A stretch of DNA of 64,000 bases from Acetobacteraceae bacterium (GCA_027451405.1 DAIDJM010000033.1:62001-126000), one strand, 5' to 3'. Shown: positions 19,489 through 28,513, counted from the first letter of the stretch. A program made the numbers and translations. Notes: a model not told the origin generated them from the sequence alone.

Positions 19489-20445
19489 ATGCGGCACTTC
19501 CTCGATTTCGAGAAACCGGTCGCCGAGCTCGAGGAAAAGATCGACGAGCTGCGGCGCATGTCGGCGCCGGACGGCATGAATATCGAGGAGGAGGTTTCGC
19601 GCCTCACCGAGAAGGCCGACCGCCAGCTCCGCACCACCTACGCGAAACTGACGCCCTGGCAGAAGACCCAGGTGGCGCGGCATCCCGACCGGCCGAAGGC
19701 TCTCGATTATATCGGTCAGCTCATCGCCGACTACACGCCGCTCGATGGCGACCGCGCCTTCGCCGATGACGGCGCCATGGTGGGCGGACTCGGCCGGTTC
19801 GAGGGCCGGCCCGTGATGGTGATCGGGACCGAGAAAGGGTCCGACACGGATACGCGAGTAAAACATAATTTCGGCAGCGCGAAGCCGGAAGGCTACCGCA
19901 AGGCGCGCCGGCTCATGGAGCTCGCCGGCCGTTTCAAGCTGCCGATCCTGACCTTCGTCGACACCTCGGGCGCGTTTCCGGGGATCGATGCGGAGGCGCG
20001 GGGTCAGGCCGAGGCGATCGCGCGCTCGATCGAGGCCTGTCTCGAGGCGCCGGTGCCGGTCATCGCCACCATCATCGGCGAGGGCGGCTCGGGCGGCGCG
20101 ATCGCGCTCGCCGCGGCCAACCGCGTCCTGATGCTCGAGCATGCGGTCTATTCGGTGATCTCCCCCGAAGGCTGCGCCAGCATCCTGTGGCGGGACGCCG
20201 TGCAGGCGCCCGCCGCGGCGGAGGCGATGAAGCTGACGGCGGCGGATCTGAAGGGCCTGTCGCTGGTGGACGCGGTGGTGGCCGAGCCGCTGGGCGGGGC
20301 CCATCGGGCGCCGGCCGAGACCGTGGCGGCGGTGGGCGCGCAAATCGCGGCGATGCTGGAGCCGCTCGTCGGCCTGGAGCCGGAGGCCTTGCGGGCGCAG
20401 CGGCGGGAGAAGTTCCTGGCGATGGGACGGGAACTGGGCGCCTGA
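19489..20445 (+). CDS. accA: Acetyl-CoA carboxylase carboxyltransferase subunit alpha
   Basis: Alpha subunit of the carboxyltransferase that makes malonyl-CoA for fatty acid synthesis. It has 318 residues. It begins MRHFLDFEKPVAELEEKIDEL, the typical AccA start, with the carboxyltransferase core containing FVDTSGAFPGIDAEARGQAE and IGEGGSGGAIALA. The ATG at 19489 is preferred over an in-frame ATG at 19465 that lies within xerD. It lies 10 nt after xerD and is probably cotranscribed with it. Confidence 0.95.
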   Translation: MRHFLDFEKPVAELEEKIDELRRMSAPDGMNIEEEVSRLTEKADRQLRTTYAKLTPWQKTQVARHPDRPKALDYIGQLIADYTPLDGDRAFADDGAMVGGLGRFEGRPVMVIGTEKGSDTDTRVKHNFGSAKPEGYRKARRLMELAGRFKLPILTFVDTSGAFPGIDAEARGQAEAIARSIEACLEAPVPVIATIIGEGGSGGAIALAAANRVLMLEHAVYSVISPEGCASILWRDAVQAPAAAEAMKLTAADLKGLSLVDAVVAEPLGGAHRAPAETVAAVGAQIAAMLEPLVGLEPEALRAQRREKFLAMGRELGA

Positions 20446-20546
20446 TCCGCCCGCGAGCCGCCGGTGGGCTTTGCCGTTTCTTGGCTTGAGCCACGGCGCC
20501 ACACGGTCTAGGCGTACCCCCCATCTTCCGGGCAGACGAGGGTGGC

Positions 20547-21470
20547 ATGACGATCGATCAGACCGCGGTGGCGCGGACCGCCAGCATGGCCGCGCAAATG
20601 GCCTCCAAGGACGGGTTCATCGCCGCGCTCGATCAGAGCGGCGGCTCCACCCCCGGCGCCCTGAAGCTCTACGGTATTCCCGAGACCGCCTATCACGGCG
20701 AGGCCGAGATGTTCCGGATGATGCACGAGATGCGTGTCCGGATCATGACCTCGCCCGCCTTCACCGGGGCGCGCATCCTGGGCGCCATCCTGTTCGAAGG
20801 CACCATGGACGGCAGCGTGGGCGACGTGCCGGTCCCCACCTTCCTCTGGGAACGGCGGGGTGTGGTGCCGTTCGTGAAAATCGACAAAGGGCTGGAGCCG
20901 GAACAAAACGGCGTGCGCCGGCTCAAGCCGATGCCGGGCCTCGAAACATTGCTCGCGCGTGCCGCCAAACTCGGCGTCTACGGCACCAAGATGCGCTCCG
21001 TGATCGACCACGCCGATCCGGGCGGCATCGCCGGGCTCGTGCAGCAGCAATTCGAAGTCGCCAAGATCGTGATCGCTCACGGGCTGATGCCGATCGTCGA
21101 GCCCGAGGTGTCGATCGGCAGTCAGACCAAGCGGGAGGCGGAAACCATCCTGCTCGAGGAAATCAAGCGCCAGCTCGAGGCGCTCCCGGCGGGTCAGCAG
21201 GTCATGCTGAAACTCACGATCCCGACCGAGACCGATCTTTTCCTGCCGCTCACCCGGCACCCGAAGGTGCAGCGCGTGGTGGCGCTGTCGGGCGGCTATT
21301 CCCGCGACGAGGCCTGCCGCCTGCTTGCGGAAAATCATGGCATGGTCGCCAGCTTCTCGCGCGCGCTGGTCGAAAATCTGCGCCACGGGATGAGCGACGA
21401 TGAGTTCAATGCCGCGCTGGCGCAGGACATCGAACAGATCTTCCAGGCGTCGGTCGTGAAGGTCGCCTGA
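20547..21470 (+). CDS. Class I fructose-bisphosphate aldolase
   Basis: Metal-independent aldolase (Schiff-base type) that interconverts fructose-1,6-bisphosphate and triose phosphates. It has 307 residues and resembles the bacterial class I enzymes of the Staphylococcus type: early GFIAALDQSGGSTPGAL, KIDKGL near residue 113, and MLKLTIPTE near residue 215 carrying the likely Schiff-base lysine. It stands in its own transcription unit, with about 100 nt before it and a short family A repeat after it. Confidence 0.9.
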   Translation: MTIDQTAVARTASMAAQMASKDGFIAALDQSGGSTPGALKLYGIPETAYHGEAEMFRMMHEMRVRIMTSPAFTGARILGAILFEGTMDGSVGDVPVPTFLWERRGVVPFVKIDKGLEPEQNGVRRLKPMPGLETLLARAAKLGVYGTKMRSVIDHADPGGIAGLVQQQFEVAKIVIAHGLMPIVEPEVSIGSQTKREAETILLEEIKRQLEALPAGQQVMLKLTIPTETDLFLPLTRHPKVQRVVALSGGYSRDEACRLLAENHGMVASFSRALVENLRHGMSDDEFNAALAQDIEQIFQASVVKVA

Positions 21471-21508
21471 CCTCCGGCGGTGCGGGCTCAGCCCGGGCCG
21501 CCGGAGGC
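21471..21508. repeat. Compact family A repeat directly after the aldolase stop
   Basis: Starts at the base after the stop codon. Arms CCTCCGGCGG (21471-21480) and CCGCCGGAGG (21498-21507) flank an inner CGGGC-TCA-GCCCG hairpin. It is the shortest copy of the family and lies between convergent genes, so it could stop transcription from both sides. Confidence 0.7.
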
Positions 21509-21540
21509 ACGCCTCGGTCCAAACGGCCGAGGCGCCGCCC

Positions 21541-22233
21541 TCACCCGTTCCTTCCGCTCACCTGGCCGTAAAGGCTCAGATCGGCCGAGCGCATCGCCAG
21601 GCGCTGCTGCGTGGGCAGGGCCTGCCGCAGTAGCTGGGTCAGCCCTGAATTCGCGGAACTCACCATTTCCGTCTGTTCCGCCCTCAACATTTCGCCATTG
21701 ATCCGACGGACGGCCTCGATATAGGCCGCGTCGAACAGGTGGCCGCGGATGGATTGCAGGCGCGCGATCTGCTGCTGGCGCGACGGATCGGGGAGCGAGG
21801 AGGGCTTGATGCCGTCGCTCTCCGCGAATCGCGCCAGCGCGTCGTCATAGGATCGGCGTTCCTCGAGTGTCGCCTGCGCGTGCGCGCGCAACTGTCCGTT
21901 TTCGGCCCTGGCGCTGGCGAGTTCGGCGAGATCGCGGGCGAAGTTCGCCCGCGCGATTTCCTGAGTGAGGAACGTCCGGTCGGTTTCCGCCTGCGGATTG
22001 GGCGCGGGCACCGGCTTGGGGGCGGGCTTGGGCGCAACCTGCGCGATGGTGGCCGGCACCAGCGGCGGCGAAACCGGCGCCGGGGCTGCGGCCGGCGGCG
22101 CGACCGGGCGCGCAGGCGCGGGCTCGGCGATGGCGACGTGCCGCGTCCGATGATGGTGGATGCGGCCCCGCGCCAGCACCGCCGGGGATGTGGCGAGCAG
22201 GGCGGCGGCCGCGAGCGATAGGGGGCGAATCAT
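21541..22233 (-). CDS. Secreted DUF4142 protein with Pro/Ala-rich linker
   Basis: 230 residues. A signal peptide (MIRPLSLAAAALLATSPAVL, cleavage near ARG) is followed by a Pro/Ala-rich linker to about residue 80, then a four-helix DUF4142 domain of ferritin-like fold (TFLTQEIARANFARDLAELAS...QIARLQSIRGHLFDAAYIEA). The biochemical role of DUF4142 proteins is unknown; they are periplasmic and often stress-related. A second DUF4142 gene lies just upstream on the same strand. Confidence 0.82.
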   Translation of the reverse strand: MIRPLSLAAAALLATSPAVLARGRIHHHRTRHVAIAEPAPARPVAPPAAAPAPVSPPLVPATIAQVAPKPAPKPVPAPNPQAETDRTFLTQEIARANFARDLAELASARAENGQLRAHAQATLEERRSYDDALARFAESDGIKPSSLPDPSRQQQIARLQSIRGHLFDAAYIEAVRRINGEMLRAEQTEMVSSANSGLTQLLRQALPTQQRLAMRSADLSLYGQVSGRNG

Positions 22234-22284
22234 GACATGCGCTCCATCGGCGGCGCGGACCCGGAGCGGGTCCGCGCGCGGGCC

Positions 22285-22806
22285 TCAGCCGTTGGTCGAA
22301 CCCGGCAGGTTGTTGGCCTGCTGCTCGTGTTTCTGGTCCACCGGGCGGAACTGATTGATGAGGTTCTTCACCTGATCGCTCTGCGTCCGGTTTTCCTCGT
22401 TCTGCGCCTGCTCGATATCCTCGGCGTTGATCGATTTCGCATCCTGGACATAGGCGCCATCGAAGGACGCGCCCTTGAGCGACCGAAGATGGCTGAGCCG
22501 GGATTGCTGCGCCGCATCGGGCGACGCGGGCAGCGCCACGCCGCAATTCTGGGCCAGGTTGTCCAGGGCAGCCTGATATTGCGCGTGATCCTGCGTGACC
22601 ATGTTCGCGTATTGCTGGATCTGCGGGTTCGTGGCGCGCTCGCTGGCGAGCTGGGAAATATCCTGCTCGTAGAGCGAGCCTTGCGCGTCCTTTTGCAGGA
22701 AATTCTGGTCGGCGCGGCTGAGCTGGCAGCTGCCTTGGCTCGCCGCCAGGGCGCTGCCGCCGTAGAGCGCGAGCGCGGCGGCGATCAGCGTAGGTCTGAC
22801 GTTCAT
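22285..22806 (-). CDS. Secreted DUF4142 protein
   Basis: 173 residues. A Sec signal peptide ends at SALA-AS. The DUF4142 helical domain follows (DQNFLQKDAQGSLYEQDISQ, IQQYANMVTQDHAQYQAALD, LRSLKGASFDGAYVQDAKSI). It forms a tandem pair with the gene at 21541-22233, 51 nt apart, and the two probably share a promoter. The domains are clearly diverged, so any duplication is old. The function is unknown. Confidence 0.83.
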   Translation of the reverse strand: MNVRPTLIAAALALYGGSALAASQGSCQLSRADQNFLQKDAQGSLYEQDISQLASERATNPQIQQYANMVTQDHAQYQAALDNLAQNCGVALPASPDAAQQSRLSHLRSLKGASFDGAYVQDAKSINAEDIEQAQNEENRTQSDQVKNLINQFRPVDQKHEQQANNLPGSTNG

Positions 22807-22894
22807 TCGGCTGTCTCCCGTGGGATGGGGTTTCCGCTCGAACGCCGCCCTCGCGCGCCTGTTTCAGGAAGCTTCCCGACTCGTAACCGACAGT

Positions 22895-22974
22895 TTCGTA
22901 GGATTCGGGGTCTGGGGCCTTTCGCCCGCAGCGGAGGGTCCAGGGAGGCAGACCCTCCCTGGCCGCCGGAAGCC
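22895..22974. repeat. Family A-like repeat after the UbiK-like gene
   Basis: Contains CTGGGGCCTTTCG, a GGAGGGTC/GACCCTCC hairpin (22933-22940 with 22951-22958) and ends GGCCGCCGGAAGCC, one base off the usual right terminus. It overlaps the first base of the UbiK-like stop codon. It probably acts as that gene's terminator on the minus strand. Confidence 0.55.
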
Positions 22975-23237
22975 TATTTTCTCCCTTCGAGCGCCGCGAT
23001 CCGCGCCTCGAGTGCCGCGATCCGCGCTTCGGCCGCCTCCTGTCCCGCGCGCGCATTCGCCGCGAGTTCAGTGACCGCCTCCAGCTCCTCCCGCCGCACG
23101 AGTTCGAGCTTGCGAATCGTCTCGTCCACCCGGGCCCGCATGCCGGACTCGAGCTCCTCCCGCAGCCCGGAGAGCGCGGAGATCGCACCGCCCGCCACGC
23201 CTGCGAGGTCTTCGAAGAATTTGGGCCGGTCGCTCAT
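22974..23237 (-). CDS. UbiK/YqiC-like BMFP coiled-coil accessory factor
   Basis: 87 residues of the BMFP (brucella membrane fusogenic protein) family. The N-terminal amphipathic part (FFEDLAGVAGGAISALSGLR) is followed by a C-terminal coiled coil with the repeat ARIAALEARIAALEGRK. Family members trimerise, bind membranes, and in enterobacteria (UbiK) assist the ubiquinone-synthesis complex. The start at 23237 (MSDRPKFF) is chosen over the ATG at 23243 because AGGAG lies 6 nt before it, while it directly abuts the earlier ATG. Confidence 0.82.
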   Translation of the reverse strand: MSDRPKFFEDLAGVAGGAISALSGLREELESGMRARVDETIRKLELVRREELEAVTELAANARAGQEAAEARIAALEARIAALEGRK

Positions 23238-23309
23238 ATGCATCTCCTGGTCTGGCTTCGGGGAAGCGGCCCCTGGCCGCCCGCCTGAGGCTGCGTATAA
23301 CCCGCCGCC

Positions 23310-24284
23310 ATGATCCTGATCACCGGCGGGGCCGGATTCATCGGCTCCAATCTGCAGGCGGCGCTCGCGAGACGGGGCCACGAAACCGTGATCGCCGACC
23401 GGCTCGGTACCCAGAGCAAGTGGCGCAACCTGGCCCGCCACCCGCCGGCGCGAATCGTCTCGCCCGACGCGCTCGAGGACTGGCTGCTGGGCCATCCGCC
23501 CGTGGAGATGGTGTTTCATCTCGGCGCGGTCAGCCTCACCACGGCGACCGATGCGGACGAGGTCTGGCGCACCAATGTCGAGCTGAGCCTGCGGCTCTGG
23601 GAATGGTGCGCGGCGCGCCGGGTCCGTTTCGTCTATGCGAGTTCGGGCGCGACCTACGGCGACGGCAGCGCCGGCTTCGACGACGATCCCGCCAACCTGC
23701 CCAACCTCCGGCCGCTCAATCTCTATGGCTGGTCGAAGCACGTCTTCGACCAGCAGGTGATGGCGCTCCTGCGGCGCGGCGCGCCGCGCCCGCCGCAATG
23801 GGCCGGGCTGAAATTCTTCAACGTCTATGGCCCCAACGAGTATCACAAGGGCGCCATGATTTCGGTCGTGAAAGTGATGCACGACGCGATCGCGGCGGAT
23901 GGCCGCCCGCGCCTCTACCGTTCGAGCGTCGAGGGGCTCGGGGACGGCGAGCAGAAGCGCGATTTCGTGCATGTCGACGATGCCGTGGCGGTAATGCTCT
24001 GGCTGCTCGACCGGCCGGACGTCGACGGGCTGTTCAATGTCGGCACCGGCCAGGCGCGGACCTATCTCGATATGGCGCACGCGGTCTGCCGCGCCTGCGA
24101 TGCGCCCGAAGCGGTCGAATTCGTGGACATGCCGCCGGCCTTGCGCCCGCAATACCAATCTTTCACCGAAGCCCGCATGGACCGGCTGAGGGCAGCCGGG
24201 TACGCTGCCCCGTTCGTCGGGCTCGAGGACGGCGTGACCGATTACGTGCGCAACTACCTGCGGCAGCCGGATCCTTACCGATGA
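23310..24284 (+). CDS. hldD: ADP-L-glycero-D-manno-heptose-6-epimerase
   Basis: Short-chain (extended SDR) epimerase making the heptose precursor of the LPS inner core. It has 324 residues. The Rossmann motif ITGGAGFIGSN lies at the N-terminus, the catalytic YGWSK near residue 143, and the diagnostic FFNVYGPNEYHKGAMISVV near residue 170. It overlaps lgt by ATGA. No other heptose genes are in the window. Confidence 0.9.
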   Translation: MILITGGAGFIGSNLQAALARRGHETVIADRLGTQSKWRNLARHPPARIVSPDALEDWLLGHPPVEMVFHLGAVSLTTATDADEVWRTNVELSLRLWEWCAARRVRFVYASSGATYGDGSAGFDDDPANLPNLRPLNLYGWSKHVFDQQVMALLRRGAPRPPQWAGLKFFNVYGPNEYHKGAMISVVKVMHDAIAADGRPRLYRSSVEGLGDGEQKRDFVHVDDAVAVMLWLLDRPDVDGLFNVGTGQARTYLDMAHAVCRACDAPEAVEFVDMPPALRPQYQSFTEARMDRLRAAGYAAPFVGLEDGVTDYVRNYLRQPDPYR

Positions 24285-25111
24285 TCTCCGTGATCCCGTT
24301 CCCCAATTTCGATCCGGTTCTGGTGCGGCTCGGGCCGTTCTCGATCCGCTGGTACGCGCTGGCCTACATCGTTGGTCTGGTGATCGGCTGGCAGCTCGTG
24401 CGCCGCCTGGTGAGGCGCCCGCCCGCGGTCGCCACCGCGCTGCAAGTGGACGATTTCCTCACCTGGGCGACGCTCGGCGTGGTGCTCGGCGGCCGGCTCG
24501 GCTACATCCTGTTCTACCAGCCCAGCCTCTATTTCTCGCATCCGCTCGCCATGCTGCAGGTGTGGAACGGCGGCATGAGTTTCCATGGCGGGATGCTCGG
24601 GGTCACGATCGCGATCATCCTGTTCTGTCGTCGTAACAAGATTCCGCTGCTCGGCTTCGCCGACCGCATCGCCATCGTCACCCCGATCGGTCTCGGCCTC
24701 GGCCGCTGCGCGAATTTCATCAATGGCGAGCTCTGGGGCCGGCCGGCGCCGGCGAGCCTGCCCTGGGCCATGACGTTCCCCCGCGCGCCGGATTTCGGCA
24801 CCATCCCCCGGCATCCGAGCCAGCTTTACGAGGCCATGCTCGAAGGGGTCGTGCTGTTCCTGGTCATGTGGATGGCCGGCCGCAGCGCGCGCAATCGCGA
24901 GCGCTTCGGTTTTCTGACCGGACTGTTCCTGACCGGCTACGGAATCGCGCGCAGCATCGGCGAGTTTTTCCGCGAGCCCGACGCGTTTCTCGGGTTCCTC
25001 TGGGCGGGGGCGACGATGGGCCAGTTGCTGTCGGTGCCGATGGTGATCGCGGGCCTCGCCCTGATGGCCTATGCGAGCCGCGGCGCGGCGGCGCGGCCCG
25101 CGGCCGGGTGA
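24281..25111 (+). CDS. lgt: Prolipoprotein diacylglyceryl transferase
   Basis: Polytopic inner-membrane enzyme that adds diacylglycerol to the lipobox cysteine of prolipoproteins, the first step of lipoprotein maturation. It has 276 residues and about seven helices. Signature features are GGMSFHGGMLGV near residue 97 and the LGRCANFINGELWGRP motif near residue 145. The ATG at 24281 overlaps the hldD stop. It is followed without a gap by the MidA-like methyltransferase. The window encodes many lipoproteins that depend on it. Confidence 0.95.
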   Translation: MISVIPFPNFDPVLVRLGPFSIRWYALAYIVGLVIGWQLVRRLVRRPPAVATALQVDDFLTWATLGVVLGGRLGYILFYQPSLYFSHPLAMLQVWNGGMSFHGGMLGVTIAIILFCRRNKIPLLGFADRIAIVTPIGLGLGRCANFINGELWGRPAPASLPWAMTFPRAPDFGTIPRHPSQLYEAMLEGVVLFLVMWMAGRSARNRERFGFLTGLFLTGYGIARSIGEFFREPDAFLGFLWAGATMGQLLSVPMVIAGLALMAYASRGAAARPAAG

Positions 25112-25113
25112 GA

Positions 25114-26079
25114 ATGCCCGAGCGGCTCGACCGGTTCATCGCGCGGGCCAACGCGGCCTATTACGCTGGCCGCGATCCCTATCGCGACTTCACGACCGCG
25201 CCCGAGATCAGCCAGGTGTTCGGCGAGTTGCTCGGCGGCTGGGCCGCGGTGGTCTGGACGCAGATGGGGCGGCCCGATCCGGTTCTGCTGGTCGAGGCCG
25301 GTCCCGGGCGCGGCACGCTGATGCGCGACGCGCTCCGGGTCGCCGCGCGCCTCCCCGAATTCGCCGCCGCGCTGCGGCCGCATGCGATCGAGCGTTCCGA
25401 ACGGCTGCGCGCGGCGCAGGCTTCCCTGGTGCCCGGGCTCGCTTTCTGCCGCGAGCTCGGGGACCTCCCGCCTGGTCCCACGATCCTTCTCGCCAACGAA
25501 TTCCTCGACGCCCTGCCGATCCGGCAATTCGTCCGCCGCGACGGTTTCTGGGCCGAACGGTTCGTGGAAGCGGGCGCCTTCCTCGAGCAACCCGCTTCCA
25601 CCCCGTTCGGCCCCGCCCCCGAAGGCACCATTCTGGAACATGGCGAGGCGGCGCTCGCCTGGACCGCGTCCCTCGCGGCCCGGCTTCGCCGGGAAGGGGG
25701 CGTGGCCCTCATCCTCGATTACGGCGCGGCCGGCGGCGCCGGCGATACGCTGCAGGCGCTGCGGAACGGCCGGCCCGCCGACCCGCTCGCCGCGCCGGGC
25801 GACGCGGACCTGACGTCCCATGTCGATTTCGCAGCGCTGCTCGAAGCGGCGCGGGCGGCGGGGGCCATCGGCTTCGGCCCGGTTCCCCAGGGTGAATTCC
25901 TGGCGCGGCTCGGGCTTCATGCGCGAAGCGAGGCGCTCGCGCGGGCCAATCCCACCCGCGCCGCGGATTTGCGCGCGGCCGCGGACCGGCTCGCGAACCC
26001 CGCCCGCATGGGCGCGCTGTTCAAGGCGGTCGCGGTCGCAGCGCCGGGCGCCGCGATACCGCCAGGGTTCGAGCCATGA
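25114..26079 (+). CDS. MidA/NDUFAF7-like SAM-dependent methyltransferase
   Basis: Class I methyltransferase of the DUF185/NDUFAF7 family, 321 residues. Characteristic sequences are YYAGRDPYRDFTTAPEISQV at the start, VEAGPGRGTLMRDALR (SAM loop) near residue 50 and LLANEFLDALPIRQF near residue 125. The mitochondrial homologue methylates an arginine of the complex I subunit NDUFS2; the bacterial role is probably similar but unproven. The start is ATG 25114. A GTG at 25108 that overlaps the lgt stop as GTGA is an equally possible start. It overlaps pgeF by ATGA. Confidence 0.87.
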   Translation: MPERLDRFIARANAAYYAGRDPYRDFTTAPEISQVFGELLGGWAAVVWTQMGRPDPVLLVEAGPGRGTLMRDALRVAARLPEFAAALRPHAIERSERLRAAQASLVPGLAFCRELGDLPPGPTILLANEFLDALPIRQFVRRDGFWAERFVEAGAFLEQPASTPFGPAPEGTILEHGEAALAWTASLAARLRREGGVALILDYGAAGGAGDTLQALRNGRPADPLAAPGDADLTSHVDFAALLEAARAAGAIGFGPVPQGEFLARLGLHARSEALARANPTRAADLRAAADRLANPARMGALFKAVAVAAPGAAIPPGFEP

Positions 26080-26852
26080 ACGCCGAATTCCTCACCGATC
26101 CCGCCTTTCCTGGCCGGCACGGCTTTTTCACCCGCCGCGGCGGGGTTTCGACCGGCCCGTATGCCAGTCTCAATGCGAGCCTTTCGAGCGCGGACGATCC
26201 CGCCCGCGTGAGGCAGAACCGCGCGCTGGTGGCCTCCGCGCTGGGCGTGCCCCGGGCAAACCTGCTCGGCGTCACGCAGGTGCATGGGATCGCGGTCGCG
26301 GAGCCCGAGGCGCCGTGGGAGGAGGGACAGGGACCGGCGGCGGACGCGATCGTCTCTGACCGGCCGGGCCTCGCGCTGGGCGTGGTCACCGCGGATTGTG
26401 CGCCCGTTCTGCTGCGCGATCCGGTCGCGGGCGTTGCCGGCGCGGTGCATGCGGGCTGGCGCGGGGCGGTCGCCGGCGTGCTCGAGGCCGCGCTGGCAGC
26501 GATGGAGCGGCGCGGCGCCCGGGCCGCGCGGATCGCGGCGTCGGTCGGCCCCTGCATCGGGCAAAGCAGTTACGAGGTGGGACCGGAGCTGCGCGATGCC
26601 GTGCTGCCGACGCTGGCGGACGCGGAGCGCTTCTTTGCGCCCGGAGCGCCACCGGATCGCTGGCAGTTCGATCTGGCCGGTTACGTCGCCGCGCGGCTGG
26701 CGGCCTGCGGCGTGCGCGCGACGGTGCTCGGCCATGATACATTCGCCGACGAGGCGCGTTTCTTCAGTCACCGGCGACGCACCAAATGCCAGCCGGGGCC
26801 CATCGGGCATCAGCTCTCGGTGGTGGTGGTCGAAGAAGGGAGGCAAGGATGA
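26076..26852 (+). CDS. pgeF: Peptidoglycan editing factor PgeF (YfiH/DUF152)
   Basis: 258 residues of the multicopper-like DUF152 fold. In Escherichia coli it removes mis-incorporated L-serine from the peptidoglycan stem. Motifs are GFFTRRGGVSTGPYASLN, TQVHG, the metal-binding TADCAPVLL near residue 108 and HAGWRG near residue 126. It overlaps both neighbours by ATGA, so hldD-lgt-midA-pgeF and the following small gene form one envelope-related operon. Confidence 0.9.
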   Translation: MNAEFLTDPAFPGRHGFFTRRGGVSTGPYASLNASLSSADDPARVRQNRALVASALGVPRANLLGVTQVHGIAVAEPEAPWEEGQGPAADAIVSDRPGLALGVVTADCAPVLLRDPVAGVAGAVHAGWRGAVAGVLEAALAAMERRGARAARIAASVGPCIGQSSYEVGPELRDAVLPTLADAERFFAPGAPPDRWQFDLAGYVAARLAACGVRATVLGHDTFADEARFFSHRRRTKCQPGPIGHQLSVVVVEEGRQG

Positions 26853-27079
26853 GTACGACCGAGCATGCGAGCGTGGACACGCTGTGCCAGACCGCGCGCG
26901 ACATCAGCCGGCACCTGATGGCGATGTGCGACGAACTCGCGGCGCTGCGGCATCCGCATGCGCCGGCCAAGCCCTCGCGCGACGCGATCGCGAAGCAGAT
27001 TTGCAAGATTCAGGATCAGGTGACGCTGCTCCACTCGGTGGTGGAGGATATCGCGCGGCACGAGCCCGACGCGGCTTAG
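26849..27079 (+). CDS. Small helical protein of unknown function
   Basis: 76 residues, mostly helical (CQTARDISRHLMAMCDELAA, DAIAKQICKIQDQVTLLHSV). No signal peptide or membrane segment. Start ATG overlaps the pgeF stop as ATGA, which supports its being real. No family recognised; the heptad-like spacing of Leu, Ile and Val suggests a coiled-coil or helical-bundle partner. Confidence 0.7.
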   Translation: MSTTEHASVDTLCQTARDISRHLMAMCDELAALRHPHAPAKPSRDAIAKQICKIQDQVTLLHSVVEDIARHEPDAA

Positions 27080-27081
27080 CG

Positions 27082-27161
27082 GCAGGGGGCTTTGCCCCCT
27101 GCACCCAAACTGGGGCCTTTCGGCCTAGCGGGTCCGGGCAGAGCCCAGGCCGCCGGAGGCA
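27082..27161. repeat. Family A repeat copy between convergent genes
   Basis: Begins with a 9-bp hairpin GCAGGGGGC-TTT-GCCCCCTGC (27082-27102), continues with TGGGGCC-TTTC-GGCC and ends GGCCGCCGGAGGCA (27148-27161). It separates the rightward pgeF operon from the leftward thyX gene and is well placed as a bidirectional terminator. Confidence 0.75.
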
Positions 27162-27186
27162 CGCCTCAATGGAGACGCGCCTCGCT

Positions 27187-28122
27187 TTAAAAAGCCCCCA
27201 GCGCCGCCTCGAACTCCGCCCACTCCCGTTTCGACAGGCCGCTTTCCGCCTGTTCGACGGTCTCGCCCCGCAGCCGCCGGCGCAATAGTTCGAGCATCGT
27301 CTTCGAAAAGGTGAATGCGCCCAGGCGATATTCCTCGAAAGCCCCATGCGCCGCCGGCACCCAGGCGCCGACGATTTTGAGGATTTCCTCGGCATAGACG
27401 CGGATTTCGTATTGCGCGTGCGGATCGGCACGGAGCGCGCAGAAATGCAGGAGATTGTGCAGGTCCGTTTTCCAATACCATTGCGTGTAGGTATTGAGCG
27501 TCAGGTTGATGCGCGCGAGCTCGCGCGCGAGCCCCTCGCGGGCCGGATCGCGCCGGGCGCCGTCCGGCCCTTCGTTCAGCAGGATTTCGTAATCATCGTG
27601 GCAGCGCCCGGCATCCTGCTTGAGGATCGCGAGCACGTCGGCCGCTTCCTCGCCGGCGAGCGTCGCGCCCCGGCCCTGGCGGTTGCTGGCCGATTGCGCG
27701 GCGAGGTGTTCCGGCGCCGGGATGTAGAACTCGCGGTCGAGCACCGAATAGCGCGCGGAATATTCGTTCACGTTCGCCATGCGATGGCGAATCCATTGCC
27801 GGGCCACGAAGATCGGCAGTTTGACGTGGAACTTGATCTCGCACATCTCGAACGGCGTGCTGTGCCGGTGCCGCATCAGGTAGCGGATCAGCCCGGCATC
27901 CTCGGAGACGCGACGGGTGCCGCGTCCGTAGCTGACGCGGGCCGCCTGCACGATCGCCCCGTCATCGCCCATATAATCGACGACCCGCAGGAACCCGTGA
28001 TCGAGGCAAGGGATCGCCTGGAACAGCAGGGCTTCGAGGGCCGGGACGGTAGGCCGGCGGGTCTCGGACCGGGCTTCCCGCTGGGCCTCGATCTCGGCGA
28101 TTTGCGCTGGCGTGAGGGGCAT
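27187..28122 (-). CDS. thyX: FAD-dependent thymidylate synthase
   Basis: Flavin-dependent enzyme that methylates dUMP to dTMP. It has 311 residues. The ThyX motif is clear: [18 protein letters not shown] near residue 83 followed by [19 protein letters not shown] near residue 108. Its presence suggests the organism lacks or does not depend on ThyA. It is divergent from the ssrA gene, with about 45 nt between them for both promoters. Confidence 0.94.
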   Translation of the reverse strand: MPLTPAQIAEIEAQREARSETRRPTVPALEALLFQAIPCLDHGFLRVVDYMGDDGAIVQAARVSYGRGTRRVSEDAGLIRYLMRHRHSTPFEMCEIKFHVKLPIFVARQWIRHRMANVNEYSARYSVLDREFYIPAPEHLAAQSASNRQGRGATLAGEEAADVLAILKQDAGRCHDDYEILLNEGPDGARRDPAREGLARELARINLTLNTYTQWYWKTDLHNLLHFCALRADPHAQYEIRVYAEEILKIVGAWVPAAHGAFEEYRLGAFTFSKTMLELLRRRLRGETVEQAESGLSKREWAEFEAALGAF

Positions 28123-28167
28123 CGATCACGCCCCTAGCACCGGCCCCGAGTCTGGCCTATATCTGTG

Positions 28168-28428
28168 GGGCCTGCTTCGGCCGGCTATGGCGATAAACGG
28201 TACGTGGAATAAGCGTTGTGGACCCGGGGGCAGTGCCCGGCGCCTCCACCATAGGGGGGCGACACAGGCTCGACACGCGCAGTAAAGACCTGCCTTTTGC
28301 CCGGCATGATACCGCCGTCATCGGGTCAAAACACAAGTGCCAACGATAACTTCGAGGCGCTCGCGATCGCTGCGTAAGCAGTGACACGCGCGGGACGGGG
28401 GGCACCCGGGCAACAGAATGCCCCCCAC
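28168..28428 (+). ncRNA. ssrA: Two-piece (circularly permuted) transfer-messenger RNA
   Basis: Alphaproteobacterial permuted tmRNA. The acceptor piece comes first and ends GCGCCTCCACCA at 28251, with T-stem CCGGG/CCCGG around the loop GGCAGTG. After about three bases the coding piece begins GGGGGCG at 28255, which pairs with CGCCTCC to give a 7-bp acceptor stem with one G-U pair. The tag frame runs 28339-28377 and encodes ANDNFEALAIAA followed by TAA. A closing 8-bp hairpin lies at 28397-28426. The two pieces are produced by processing of the precursor. It rescues stalled ribosomes and tags their products for proteolysis. The outer ends are approximate. Confidence 0.9.
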
Positions 28429-28513
28429 TCACAGATCCACGCGCGGCGGTTGTCAGGCCGCGATTCCGGGCGCAAAGGTTCGCCCGGGAGCCGAGTTCTC
28501 ACGGGATTGCAGG

